The notes under the pieces are model-generated. The model was not told where the DNA came from. It did no database searches and was given only the letters and a program-made list of their open reading frames with translations. A stretch of DNA of 44,513 bases from Desulfotomaculum sp. (lineage in GTDB: Bacteria; Bacillota; Desulfotomaculia; Desulfotomaculales; Desulfallaceae), in assembly GCA_016841675.1 (NCBI GenBank), contig JAENYQ010000021.1, positions 1-44,513 of the forward strand. The letters run 5' to 3'. Every line of letters starts with the position of its first letter. Position 1 is the stretch's first letter. Below are positions 10,901 through 18,707 of this stretch, piece after piece. A program made the translations under genes and the position numbers.

Positions 10901-11352
10901 CACCGAGGGACACTGACGGCACCGTGAAAATCAAGAAAAAAATCCCCATCCGCATTCACACCGACGTCCAATACACCTAAGACAATATCTAATGTCTTAG
11001 CTTCAGGTAATGGGTGGTTATCCGCATCAACAGGATGGAGTATATCTGCATCAATACGTAGGACCACTGAGGATTGCTTGATAAAAAAACCAAGGGGTGA
11101 GGCAGTTAAGAGCAAATCCAGGGCCGTTCCCCCTTGTACGGGTGCTAAAACCACCGACATGAAATCAATCCCCGGCAGCTTTAAACCCAGCTCCTGTTTT
11201 AGCAGGACACTGATTTCGAGTGTTTTCGCACTGCAATCCGGAACCGGGGATGTCACCCAAACATGCTGCAGATTTTCCGGAAGACAACTGGCCAATGGCC
11301 AGCCATCCAGCTCAACAATTTCATGCAACGGATAAAAAATTCGGTCAGCCAT
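4930..11352 (-). CDS. Giant beta-rich protein (about 2140 aa), resembling DUF6603-type proteins
   Basis: There is no signal peptide and there are no clear membrane segments. Residues about 1-830 are long alternating beta-strand sequence with repeated phrases such as VSINGGWLDL, YWIGLNGGLHL, LPGPRLLLEGKGNF and a closing LHLGGSAGLKVFGAG. This recalls the uncharacterised DUF6603-type proteins (from memory, not searched). Around 1140 and 1270 two jelly-roll-like units begin CADFDDLPPG and CVDFDEKSF. A helical, Ala/Glu-rich stretch lies near 1720-1780, and the last 350 residues are again beta-rich. I prefer the ATG at 11352, 16 bases after the upstream stop and behind GGGAG. The frame is also open to an ATG at 11433 inside the PLD gene, which has no RBS. 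Last gene of a three-gene operon. Function unknown; a scaffold, lipid-handling or effector role is speculation. Confidence 0.75.
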   Translation of the reverse strand: MADRIFYPLHEIVELDGWPLASCLPENLQHVWVTSPVPDCSAKTLEISVLLKQELGLKLPGIDFMSVVLAPVQGGTALDLLLTASPLGFFIKQSSVVLRIDADILHPVDADNHPLPEAKTLDIVLGVLDVGVNADGDFFLDFHGAVSVPRCMLGSSGVILQISRARWLSSSSTNLPPNTPAWFTGLFLDDVEVIIPGLPGTFRLDDAFIGTGGFSGRISLTNLTLAWDSAEQEFQGDLAGELFGFKGGLKEVVLEFKQSTPTGCNITGDVYIPYLEKRVGLTLGLTGNGGLTAAAGVPFSTSTDPDDDSAAQAPDTDEYLISVKLGDFFEFDVSTLKFEVPSQGPAAVELSGRTQIKFSEKTPPVSFKGLRIDSDGHVSINGGWLDLERQELINFNGFSLEISKIGFGAFDNGRYWIGLNGGLHLAQGLPMGASVEGLRISWDPKAPRPFETLSVSLDGIGLELTVQNVFSFVGEVAFFNDDQGKGFRGHVKLSLIQLKLTVDAEIVVGRSQDNIPFFYFYLSVDLPTGIPLGNTGAAFFGFQGLLARHMAPNKRADEQWYYGWYLRAPKGATSGKKWGFERDAFAVGLGTTIGTNSDNGFIVHVRVLLVIVLPGPRLLLEGKGNFVKQRGGNTMEGAFEALLALDFSARLFQFNLAVTFKIKDLLDVTAGTDIAFSWAPTPPADWWHVYMGEKSPSEKRCRANLLSIVQGYSYFQLWRDRMLLGAWIGIEKDWHFGPVHAWVKASLDGEADVRYIAVPPSTERAIQFEAYLHLGGSAGLKVFGAGLSVVLDAKAMAKGPTPWFLSMTVHLEISIDFWIDTWSWKKDLPLTWGNENLPLPQPVQPIVTQIAWEHPKVIERADGQPAVLDGAVIPPDARPVILFGRPVRDLAGLGAPGIPNLPAEVVGKRKFSYQLCQLVLVRQDSRGEQLVGASGVLQVSSGVASLPGVNTLPDAGGSLLNIDGYPGLRVVSNQNGQFVLSTVLPNGKYAYQMTGPMPQANVTIVSAKFAGYGTAEVTLGTDPGLDDDSCSGGILSAGNERWTVVTHRGTEVIVRVEGVLPPSGAAILKAQQSSALEGVWLPAKDEHPEATKLMLWAKTPFTYFRNSFTEVMEGFDLHNPDYACGPQAEEEPICADFDDLPPGELSGPFATELLTGEAQECNCVVMDGLFYSKPCLGVGVRYGQPITGGHGSVSVRFDPPVERVWVHCRTDEGGVVEVWSQEKLLGSAWVPHDHTISVLDFSGAIDTIVVKGTLVYWHRVCFLPGWTCVDFDEKSFPQQSTGRQSYAGLYWDTRGTMTAANGELEVKPRLALKPPIIPWAPVVQKQQGRLLDIPGLGKTSLALTKTVTIQERVTPSLDVDLPGLPDGPLRPPIKFVSLTIELPQPVTRVRLNLASSASATAYAGNTVMDSAHGLGGQSLILRARNGWIGRVVVVALAHLVLKRVCYDAGEFGWRRFEQWSWRMSTLHSIEAFYREDPVLSPGQYRLDVVTAWDDENDSKPPETVLSSAHFTVGPPPGLGAVPQLRPKPGEPTPGTVPQKYPEGGPLADLRLYVDKTKPADGERPFYRSYDLAVEFNENYITRMYLGAKAPLKIQVFDSGGQERRPAAPVIWGSGHSVSLSAEEEVWTKTLHNDGSRQCASINMEDVVRAENASLGGGELLAPAMLHTGIVSSNGKTLYRFEFTTSRYADFRAHINDFDGQYRTAAGAITAAMIPDAVFQARLQVAQARQAYSDAREAINTGNPLAEEFEKYHKAEADLVPAHAALFQAEQEAFGELWDRCALGGIADLPERLELTGLESGFMLQSPEPMHFERLSVSVSRSAAMPLRHREITFGADFGGPDMGHFTYAGLEWSTNLELEAKNNVMRTRLAQPWTLSLQVKHTVGVEVDLTLDAGGTATLHGQGASVSADVSAAAAGVSQTTTLTVTAANLEAVTLSGSGIMVLAIRLVEQFMPAPTFGPLRLLAAKLPLTTADTRHCVDLLAYEDTDLTGWIIRGYAALQPEQKFVYRVFNGGNIKANRIARVYGGLASGMYDAGVDVYFGGLSGDVPPAGVVLQLMDPNGQVRHETAFLPNSDYFSENLASPLPNGDHTKAFLLSNVPLKPGYWRIKFDFARQAAADLPVLTVGGISEPEQAEIRFLMV

Positions 11353-11368
11353 TATTCGCCAGCTCCCA

Positions 11369-12913
11369 TCAGGGTGAAATCCGGACCAATGCAGGCCCGG
11401 GTGCAGTAAACCGAATTCCCGTTCCCCATTCATGGCGCCATAGGGACAAGGCTCGGCTTAAATCCTGTAAATCCGGTATTAAATAGCTGTAAGAGGGATC
11501 CGCTGGATCCAGGTAAACGTGTTCTTTCCAAAGCTGCACCCTAAAGTCCCGTATAAGTGTGCCGGCATCCACTATAAAAGCATGTACTTCGCTTTCCAAA
11601 CCCTTCATCGAGGTATCCCAGAAATTAGCTGATCCGATAGCCAGAAAAACATCATCAATCAAGATAATCTTGGCGTGGACAATTAAATCATTTAGACGAT
11701 ACATGACAAAATTGTTATTTCCGGGCTGAATTTGATTAATAATACTTTGTTGTATTTCAGCGCTGGGCGCTGTATTGTAGGGACCATCAGGCAAAGGAGC
11801 GTCAGGCGCTTTATACCCGGAAGTGACGAAAATAACCTTTACACCCCTGTTGATTGCAGCTACAAGGCTAGGAAACAAACTTTCATGCATTTGGAAAAGA
11901 GAATTGCCAAGGTTAAGGGTCTGGCATTCAATGTAGATATAATTTTGTGCTTGACCAATCGCCTTTTTCATGCCGGCCATTATTTCTTTGACTCCCCCAA
12001 CAGGTAGATACTGCCAGGGAGTGTTTCTACCTTCCCCCCACATTTTTAGTATTTTCTCTTTAGGGTACGATCTTAAAATTTGAACACTGGTCATAGAAGA
12101 AAATTGTGGTTTGGGAACGGGCACAGGAGCAGGTGCTACAGCTGCGCCGTTGAACAACTCGGGGCCGATTTCCTCTTCCAACTGCATAAAAATGCCCGGC
12201 AGCGACGCGCATTCCTGCCAACGGTTTTGAAAATCTTTCCAAAAACTCAAGGCGGCCTCTCCATGCAGTTCGACTCCCGCATCATGCCATCCCGGGATAT
12301 ATGGATGCTCAGGCACATCCAAGCGGTCGGGTTTAAAATCCATGCCGCTGGTAAAAGCAGTCAGCCCATCCCCGGTTTTAACGATAATGTATTTTGCATG
12401 ATGGGATTGAAGACCGGACCAATCCATGAGCACGCGACCGGAAAGCGGACAGGAAGGCGGACCCAACTGGCGCAGGCGCCGGGCAGCTCGTGCAGTCGCC
12501 TGGACTTGATGGCGAACAAAACCTGGCAGCGCCGTATCAGCCATCCAGTTAAAAATATTCAATAAGGTTTCGCTCAGATTTGTAGCGCCGGCGGTCATAT
12601 TCCCAATAAACCAGCGCGGAACAGAAACCAGCACCCGGACATCCACACCCTTCCCGGCCTGAGCAACGAGAAATTGTCCTAAAACCTCATCATCTGGAGG
12701 CAGATGGAATAAATCGTCAAACACCCAGTTAACTATATAAATGGCATCCTGGGAATTCCGGCAAGCCTGCATAGCCGCATATACGCGCGTAAAATAAGGA
12801 ATCCCATCAATGAGTGGTGTCACTACGGTGTTTCCTGAATGGATGGGAAACACTGTGGACACCTCAGAGGGCTGTAGCAAAAACTTGTTTTCCAGATCAC
12901 TTAATATAGACAT
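11369..12913 (-). CDS. Phospholipase D-like protein with two HKD motifs
   Basis: The 514-aa protein has a duplicated PLD fold. The first catalytic motif is H172-A-K174 followed by D182 (HHAKYIIVKTGDG). The second is H413-A-K415 with D420 (HAKIILIDD), followed by the conserved IGSANFWDTSM. Both HKD centres look intact, so it should catalyse phosphodiester transfer or hydrolysis on phospholipids or nucleic acids; cardiolipin synthase and nuclease relatives share the fold. Unlike cardiolipin synthases it has no N-terminal membrane anchors and no signal peptide, so it would be cytoplasmic unless exported with partners. A linker rich in Ala, Pro and Val lies near 257-270. The ATG sits 10 bases after the upstream stop, and its GAGGT RBS overlaps that TGA, so translation is coupled with the Fn3 gene. 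Substrate unknown. Confidence 0.85.
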   Translation of the reverse strand: MSILSDLENKFLLQPSEVSTVFPIHSGNTVVTPLIDGIPYFTRVYAAMQACRNSQDAIYIVNWVFDDLFHLPPDDEVLGQFLVAQAGKGVDVRVLVSVPRWFIGNMTAGATNLSETLLNIFNWMADTALPGFVRHQVQATARAARRLRQLGPPSCPLSGRVLMDWSGLQSHHAKYIIVKTGDGLTAFTSGMDFKPDRLDVPEHPYIPGWHDAGVELHGEAALSFWKDFQNRWQECASLPGIFMQLEEEIGPELFNGAAVAPAPVPVPKPQFSSMTSVQILRSYPKEKILKMWGEGRNTPWQYLPVGGVKEIMAGMKKAIGQAQNYIYIECQTLNLGNSLFQMHESLFPSLVAAINRGVKVIFVTSGYKAPDAPLPDGPYNTAPSAEIQQSIINQIQPGNNNFVMYRLNDLIVHAKIILIDDVFLAIGSANFWDTSMKGLESEVHAFIVDAGTLIRDFRVQLWKEHVYLDPADPSYSYLIPDLQDLSRALSLWRHEWGTGIRFTAPGPALVRISP

Positions 12914-12923
12914 TGATTATACC

Positions 12924-15900
12924 TCATGAAATGGCAGGCAATTGAACAAGGGGACAATCACCGGCCATTTGTCCAAAATGATCACGCACTCGCAAACGAT
13001 ATTCCCACGCCAAAGCGATATCCGGCGGAGTATCTTCAAAGTTATAAACACCACGGGGAAGCCAGCCGGATATACCCGTCCATAAACTGCCTCCGGCCAC
13101 GCGCCGTTCCACCAGGCAGGCCAGCCGGGGATCTTTATTAATTACTTCAACCGTCCAAGATAACATTACTTTATCCGGGTTGCTTCCCGAAACACGCACA
13201 GGCGGGTTCCACACCGGAGGCGTCGGCGGCACTAGCAAGGCCCGGCCGCGCAGGATATCCGAGGGCCGGGAACAGTTGCCGGAATCATCCTCGGCCACGA
13301 TCCGGTAAAACCAGTCCTTCCCACCCGGAGCGGGATCGGCGTATTCCCGCCAGGTAGGATGTCCGGAAACACTCGAGGGTGTGGTTACCCGTACTACCTC
13401 CTGCATGCTGCGCACATCAGCGGCAGCGTTTTCGTCGCCGCTGCGGTAAATGCGATAGGCCACTACATCCGGTTCGGGCGAGCGTTGCCACTGCAGCCGC
13501 ACCGCCCCTTCGGTCGCCAAAGCCATCTGAATTTGCGGAGCGGAAGGCGGCACCACATCCGGGCAGCAGATGGGCGGTGTGGGCTCTGTCTTGGCGCTTT
13601 CCACCCCGGATACAGAAATAGCTGTGACCCGGTAAAACCAGTGCGCCCGGGAGCGGCCGTCAAATTCATCTGCAAAAGGTACTTGTTCGGTAGTCAGCGG
13701 ATGACCATGCCGCAGTGAATAGGCGGATTCCACACAAGCTTGTCCTGCCAGAAGACGCTGAGTGTCGGCATGTAGTTCACGGTAGATATTCCGGATATCC
13801 GCATCAATCCCGCTGCGCAGAGCATCATCCAGCAGCGCGAAATCATCCTGTACTATTCTTTTACAATTAGGGTCTGAGATAATATCGGCATAAACCTCTG
13901 CCGGCCAAACCAGATCCGGATCATTGGGGAAAGGATGCGCTGTGGCATTCGGCCCCTCCCCATGGTCTTGCCGGTCGAGCGCAAATACGGCTTCATGCAA
14001 AGCGCGATAAACCAGATAGGTTTCGCCAGGTCTGGTTTCCCAACTTAGAGTAAAACGCGAAATACCGTACCAGTCCGCCCTGGTGGCCAGCTGCGCACAG
14101 AAAGGCCCGCAAGGCAGGGAGTCCATTTGGGGCGGATTGGGCTTTGCGCAGTCCACCGCGCTTAAGATCCCGGGCCGGCTAAAATCCGAAGTCAGTGGCC
14201 GCTGCTTCCAGCGTCGCACCGAGCGCACCGCTACCTGGGCGTAAGCCACTGGTAACCCTGTGCCTGCCGGATCCGGACCGAAATTGTTGTCCTTGATGGC
14301 TATCAGGTAGGCTGGAAACCAGGCGATGCAGTCCCCTGGTGCCGGCAGATTGTCACCCAGGCAAAGAAAGCGGCCGGATTCCTGGTACAGGACCGCCCAG
14401 CGCTGCTCTTCTTTTACCAAGACCCCGCTGATACGCCGGTGAAACTGATCCGGGTCCAGGGGCTCGGCTTGAATGTTTGTTTCTATTGTAAAAAACTTGC
14501 CGCTTCCCTGAGCAAGAGTATAAGTTTCAGGTTCGGGCGGTTGGTTTTCCGAATGTTCCAGAGTAATCATAATGCGCGGGCCTTCTCCATGTCCCACAAT
14601 CATGCCCGCAGTATCACCATTAGCTGTTGTTAGTAAAGCTCCCAACAATGCTCCCCGGCCCAGATCCAGGGAAATATCGGTTTGGTAAACCGTATGGGCC
14701 GTATCGACCGTCTCGACGACCGTAAGCGTAACCTTTGGAATACCATTAGAGACGTGCTTGACTTCTCCTGCAAGGCAGGTTGCAACTGGAGCCAATGCCG
14801 CGCGAACCGGCCCCCAGGATGTGGGGTCGTCAGAATAGGCAGCCACAATTGCTTGAGGCCGCCGTACATATACCTGGAAACAATCCACATCCGGCCAGTC
14901 CAGTGCAATCTCCGGCGTCCAGCCCCAGCCAACCACCACTGCCTGTCCGCCGGGATGCGCCTCCAACCAGGCCCGGCCAAAGGCAGAATACCCGGCGAGG
15001 CTCTGCTGACCGGCCGTCAGTCCATGCTGAACATACTCCGCCAACAGTAAAGAGGGGGCGGGTGGCAGTGCATTATCTATAATCTGCGCGAGTCCCGGCA
15101 CGGATGGTTCGCTTACGCGCCCAAACAGGTCTACACCCCTCACCCACCAGCAACGCCAGCCTTCAACCAGGGGCTGGTCGATAAAAAAGCAGGGCTGCTC
15201 CGCAGCGGCGGCCTGGGGTGAAACCATCAGCAACTCGTCTTGATGAAGGAAAAACTTTCGACTGAAGCCGGGAAGTTGAGGAGCGGGTTGGTCCGGGTCG
15301 TCACTAAGCTGGACCCCCGCCATTTGGTAAAATACCGGGCTGATTTCAGAAATCGCCCCGGACGAGGCCAGTGACAAAGGCCAATGCAGGTGCGCTTCCA
15401 AGGAGCGCACGGCATTCCCGGCCTGAAGGACTTCCTTGTACAGATGCTGCGGTCCGGATGGCGCCCCGGGTTCCTGCGCCACTACACAGGGAAGCAGCGC
15501 GACGCGCTCCACCGGCGGAGCCTGCAGTCGCAATTGCGTCAAATTAAATTCGGCCGGGCCGAGCAATTGGAGCTGGTATAGCCTGTCGCCCCGAACCTTC
15601 AGCTCGGCCGAGCGCTTCAAGGCCTTAAAAACACCCCGGTCAATCAGCCGGCCCTTTTGATCAATGGTCTGCCAATGCAAATCATTTGCGGTGGTGAGCA
15701 TCAGCGACAGATGCGTGCACGGCTTTTCCACCATAATCGCCATTCTCCCCCGGACCGGCAGAGAGACGTTCCATCCGCTTCGACCTGGTTTTTTCTCATA
15801 AAGGGTATTAAGAATGTCAATGTGGACACCATTATCAGCCAGCACATTCAAAATCTTGGGCGATCTGAAGAGCCACTGGTGCAAAGTTCCCTGCCAGCTG

Positions 15901-16817
15901 CCCACAACCTTATAAGCATAAGATTGGCCATCCAGCTTTCCCCCCAGCGGATCATCCCAGGCGGTACCCAACATGCGCGCTACATGGGGGTTCAGCATGG
16001 CGGTCTCAATAGCCTCAGCTACAGTAAGATTTAGCGAAGGTACATCTAGCCCGGTTTGCGCCGCGGGTGGCAAATCAGGCAGCGGCTTCCCCGTGGCAAG
16101 ACATTGCAAATAAGGATAAAGTTCTTTAAAAGCCTGGCCGTAACGGCCGTTCCAATCTGCTTTGGGAGGCAGGCGGCGTTGGGCCTCGTCCTCATCAGAC
16201 CCGCTCCAACTGGATCCACTCACGTAAGCAGGAGCGGTCACCGGCAAACAGGCATGATGAACCAGCTGCCAGCCGGTTATGGAGGTGATTAATTGATAAG
16301 TAAACTTTGTGCAAATACCCTGACCGGACAATTCCACCCGGTCAATCCCTCGCGTGCGCCAGGTTGCCCCGGGATTGACGGCATTCAAAACGCATGTTTC
16401 ACGGACCGTACCGGCTACGAATAGTTTCACTACAATTTCACTGCCCGACACTGGGGCTGTCTGAATGGACAGAAACCAAGCGGAATCAGGAAAAGTAAAG
16501 GTAACCGGATTGTCTGGAGTAATTTTAAGCCCGAGAAGGCCTTGATAACCGGCAAATTGAAATCCCTGCCGGCAGGTTAAAACAAGCCCATCCGGGCTTT
16601 TATAGCTTTCCTGACCGAAAATACGTTCAGCCAACTGAGCCCAATCAAGTACGGTATAATCCGTAATTTTGGCCCGAAAAACATCATAGCCGAATTGCGG
16701 GAAACCCAGGGAGCCATGGAACCAGCGCAACAGAATGCCTGGCGGCGTGCTCAACCCATCCCATTGTTCCACCGAGCCGTCCGAGGCCACGCCTATTACA
16801 ATTAATTCATTGTTCAT
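12924..16817 (-). CDS. Large fibronectin-III-containing protein (about 1297 aa), first gene of the PLD operon
   Basis: A long soluble protein without signal peptide. The C-terminal 210 residues are two clear Fn3-like modules: PPSAPQIQMALA...VRLQWQRSPEPDVVAYRIYRSG from about 1090 and PPTPPVWNPP...KVMLSWTVEV from about 1200. Earlier Fn3-like units appear near 590-655 (FQVYVRRP) and 890-950 (FTLSWETRPGETYLVYRAL). Residues 1-590 are beta-rich and not recognised. I chose the ATG at 16817 (MNNELIVIG), behind AAGGAG, over the GTG at 16889. Fn3 arrays in bacteria usually serve as surface or carbohydrate-binding spacers of secreted proteins, but no export signal is visible here. It leads an operon with the PLD and giant genes with only 10-16 bases between genes, so the three products probably act together. 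Confidence 0.75.
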   Translation of the reverse strand: MNNELIVIGVASDGSVEQWDGLSTPPGILLRWFHGSLGFPQFGYDVFRAKITDYTVLDWAQLAERIFGQESYKSPDGLVLTCRQGFQFAGYQGLLGLKITPDNPVTFTFPDSAWFLSIQTAPVSGSEIVVKLFVAGTVRETCVLNAVNPGATWRTRGIDRVELSGQGICTKFTYQLITSITGWQLVHHACLPVTAPAYVSGSSWSGSDEDEAQRRLPPKADWNGRYGQAFKELYPYLQCLATGKPLPDLPPAAQTGLDVPSLNLTVAEAIETAMLNPHVARMLGTAWDDPLGGKLDGQSYAYKVVGSWQGTLHQWLFRSPKILNVLADNGVHIDILNTLYEKKPGRSGWNVSLPVRGRMAIMVEKPCTHLSLMLTTANDLHWQTIDQKGRLIDRGVFKALKRSAELKVRGDRLYQLQLLGPAEFNLTQLRLQAPPVERVALLPCVVAQEPGAPSGPQHLYKEVLQAGNAVRSLEAHLHWPLSLASSGAISEISPVFYQMAGVQLSDDPDQPAPQLPGFSRKFFLHQDELLMVSPQAAAAEQPCFFIDQPLVEGWRCWWVRGVDLFGRVSEPSVPGLAQIIDNALPPAPSLLLAEYVQHGLTAGQQSLAGYSAFGRAWLEAHPGGQAVVVGWGWTPEIALDWPDVDCFQVYVRRPQAIVAAYSDDPTSWGPVRAALAPVATCLAGEVKHVSNGIPKVTLTVVETVDTAHTVYQTDISLDLGRGALLGALLTTANGDTAGMIVGHGEGPRIMITLEHSENQPPEPETYTLAQGSGKFFTIETNIQAEPLDPDQFHRRISGVLVKEEQRWAVLYQESGRFLCLGDNLPAPGDCIAWFPAYLIAIKDNNFGPDPAGTGLPVAYAQVAVRSVRRWKQRPLTSDFSRPGILSAVDCAKPNPPQMDSLPCGPFCAQLATRADWYGISRFTLSWETRPGETYLVYRALHEAVFALDRQDHGEGPNATAHPFPNDPDLVWPAEVYADIISDPNCKRIVQDDFALLDDALRSGIDADIRNIYRELHADTQRLLAGQACVESAYSLRHGHPLTTEQVPFADEFDGRSRAHWFYRVTAISVSGVESAKTEPTPPICCPDVVPPSAPQIQMALATEGAVRLQWQRSPEPDVVAYRIYRSGDENAAADVRSMQEVVRVTTPSSVSGHPTWREYADPAPGGKDWFYRIVAEDDSGNCSRPSDILRGRALLVPPTPPVWNPPVRVSGSNPDKVMLSWTVEVINKDPRLACLVERRVAGGSLWTGISGWLPRGVYNFEDTPPDIALAWEYRLRVRDHFGQMAGDCPLVQLPAIS

Positions 16818-16889
16818 CAGGAAGTTGCTCCTTACTTGTCTTGCAATTGAACGCCAACGTGCCGCCCGGCGCATCGGCGTATTGCTCAC

Positions 16890-17244
16890 TCTTTTTACTA
16901 TTTAGTAATTACAGAACAAAGAAAAGTATAAAACTGATTGTCCGATTAAAGGGCTGATTCCTCAATTTACAAGCAGGAAAGCCCGGCATGAGGATGTCAA
17001 TGTGGTTGAAATGTTGTCACTGATAGTTAATAGAAAAAATGCCATTAACGTTAAAAGATACAACAGATTGTTAAAATATCCTTCAATTGTACAAAAAAAG
17101 TATTTAAATCTACCGACTCGTCAATGCCGGCATGCGCCGGCTTGCCGCTTCCGGGTGGCCGCGTCGCCGGAAAGATATAAATAACCCCTGCGCTGCGCAG
17201 AGGTAGGTGGTGCTGCGGGGAGCATATCAATATGCTCCTTAGTT
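16890..17244. other. Intergenic stretch upstream of the PLD operon
   Basis: AT-rich sequence without a convincing gene. It contains a perfect 9-bp hairpin with a 2-base centre, GGAGCATAT/ATATGCTCC (17219-17238), followed on the plus strand by TTAGTTTTG. The promoter of the PLD operon should lie here, but I cannot pick a convincing -35/-10 pair. Confidence 0.4.
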
Positions 17245-17370
17245 TTGACCGGATGAGTCATTTGGCCCTTTGGCCATAGTTTTATCGCAACCAGCATGGC
17301 TATCGTGCTTATGGCCGCGCATCATCAGTAAATACATTATCGGCATAACAGAAATAGTAACAGGTACCAT
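17245..17370 (-). pseudogene. Possible small membrane protein, perhaps frameshifted (DUF2933-like)
   Basis: An open frame of 41 codons reads MVPVTISVMPIMYLLMMRGH and then continues with a His/Cys-rich tail (KHDSHAGCDK). In the next frame the DNA just upstream reads WYLLLFLLC. Inserting one C in the run TTATGCCGATA would fuse the two into LLLFLLCPIMYLLMMRGHKH. That resembles the small one-helix proteins with a His-rich tail annotated as DUF2933. It lies 38 bases after the MFS gene on the same strand. The SD (GGAG) is only 2 bases from the ATG. It could be a frameshifted gene, a sequencing error or chance. Confidence 0.3.
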
Positions 17371-17408
17371 ATCTCCACATTAAAATTTCATGACTTGTAG
17401 GTCATATT

Positions 17409-18707
17409 TTATACTTTTTTGCTAAGTGTGTTCCTCACTACCATGGACTCACCACTAATTTTTGGTGTATCAGGAACTAGCCTTACTAACAATCCACTTC
17501 CCCATAATAGAATTATGGAAATTATAAATACAATTGAATATGAACCAGTTAGGTCGTATAATACACCAGGCACTAAAGAACCCACGGCTGCACCAAGCTG
17601 ATGACTCACTGACACAAAACCAAAAACTGCTCCAATGGAATATTGCTTAAATAAATGGGCACATAAGGAACTAGTAGGTGCGATTGAAGCCATCTCTGTA
17701 GCCCCGTATAACACTGCAAAAACATATAAGGCTGCTGGACTTTCGGCAGTTATGACCAGAATAAACATTACTCCACGAATCCAATAAATCGTTGCCAATA
17801 ATTTACTGCGATTTAACCGATCGGAAAGATACCCCGTGCCTATTGTTCCTACTATATTAAAAGAGGCAATAATAGCCATTACAGTACCAATAATTATAAT
17901 CGGAAAATCTTTTTCCTCAGCAAAAGGGATAAAATGAGTACCTATCAGTCCAACATCTGTAAACCCACAAATAAAATATGGTATTGTTAACAGCCAAAAA
18001 GCACGTTCTTTCATAACAGCAAAAATTGAGTCACTATTAATTTTCCCTACAGATGAGGATGAAGCTTGTTCGGCTACAGCTTCATCTTTTTCTCCGTATG
18101 GTCGTAAACCTATATCCTCAGGCTTTGATCTTACAAACATATAACAAACAGGTAGAATAATTAAAATAATAAGACTAATTACAAACATACTTAATCGCCA
18201 ATCATAGTTTGCAATTAAATAAAGCGAAACTGGTGTCACAACAAGTTGACCTACTGCCATACCCGAGAGAACAAGACCCATAGCAAGGCCTCTTTTTTCA
18301 ACAAACCAATGAGCAACGATAGCGCTGGCCGTCACATTAGAAGCACCAGCTAGTCCAATTGAAGCGACGATTCCATATAATAATACTAGCTGCCATAACT
18401 GGTTAGCCACACTGGCCAAAACTAGGGCAGTTCCAGCTAAAAATAAGCTAACTGCTAAAATAAGCCTAGTACCATATCTATCACTGAGCTTCCCTGCAAT
18501 AGGTTGAAAAGCTGCATAAGTTATTAAGCTTAACGTTGAAATGAAAGTAACAGTAGTTCTACTAGTAGCAAATTCTTGTTCCCAAGGTATTACATAGGCA
18601 CCAAATGAAGCACGGATACCAAAAGTTGCAAAAAGACCTAAAAAGCTTAAACCAAGTACAACCCAACCATAAAAAAACGGTAATTGCTTTAGTCTTTCTA
18701 ATAGAAT
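17409..18707 (-). CDS. MFS transporter (oxalate/formate antiporter-like), probable ATT start
   Basis: A start at the TTG at 18419 would give only 336 aa and lack the first three helices. The frame is open upstream without interruption and encodes the missing N-terminus, including FFYGWVVLGLSFLGLFATFG and the MFS loop motif GKLSDRYGTRL. A strong AAGGAGG (18714-18720) lies 7 bases before ATT at 18707, with no ATG, GTG or TTG in a better place. The full protein is about 432 aa with 12 helices; the second half has GYLSDRLNRSKLL. The DRYG and SKPEDIGLRPYG features fit the monocarboxylate/oxalate:formate antiporter-like group. Substrate unknown. A mutated ATG would explain the same picture. It stands alone, divergent from the FeS oxidoreductase. 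Confidence 0.8.
   Translation of the reverse strand: MLLERLKQLPFFYGWVVLGLSFLGLFATFGIRASFGAYVIPWEQEFATSRTTVTFISTLSLITYAAFQPIAGKLSDRYGTRLILAVSLFLAGTALVLASVANQLWQLVLLYGIVASIGLAGASNVTASAIVAHWFVEKRGLAMGLVLSGMAVGQLVVTPVSLYLIANYDWRLSMFVISLIILIILPVCYMFVRSKPEDIGLRPYGEKDEAVAEQASSSSVGKINSDSIFAVMKERAFWLLTIPYFICGFTDVGLIGTHFIPFAEEKDFPIIIIGTVMAIIASFNIVGTIGTGYLSDRLNRSKLLATIYWIRGVMFILVITAESPAALYVFAVLYGATEMASIAPTSSLCAHLFKQYSIGAVFGFVSVSHQLGAAVGSLVPGVLYDLTGSYSIVFIISIILLWGSGLLVRLVPDTPKISGESMVVRNTLSKKV

Noticed and set aside
11353-11433. Upstream ATG of the giant gene overlapping the PLD gene
   Set aside because: It has no RBS, and the peptide it adds is the out-of-frame reading of the PLD gene's 3' end. The ATG at 11352 lies 16 bases after the PLD stop behind GGGAG.
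17002-17184. 60-codon plus-strand frame upstream of the PLD operon
   Set aside because: Composition shifts abruptly along it, no domain is seen, and the SD fit is weak. I treat it as chance.
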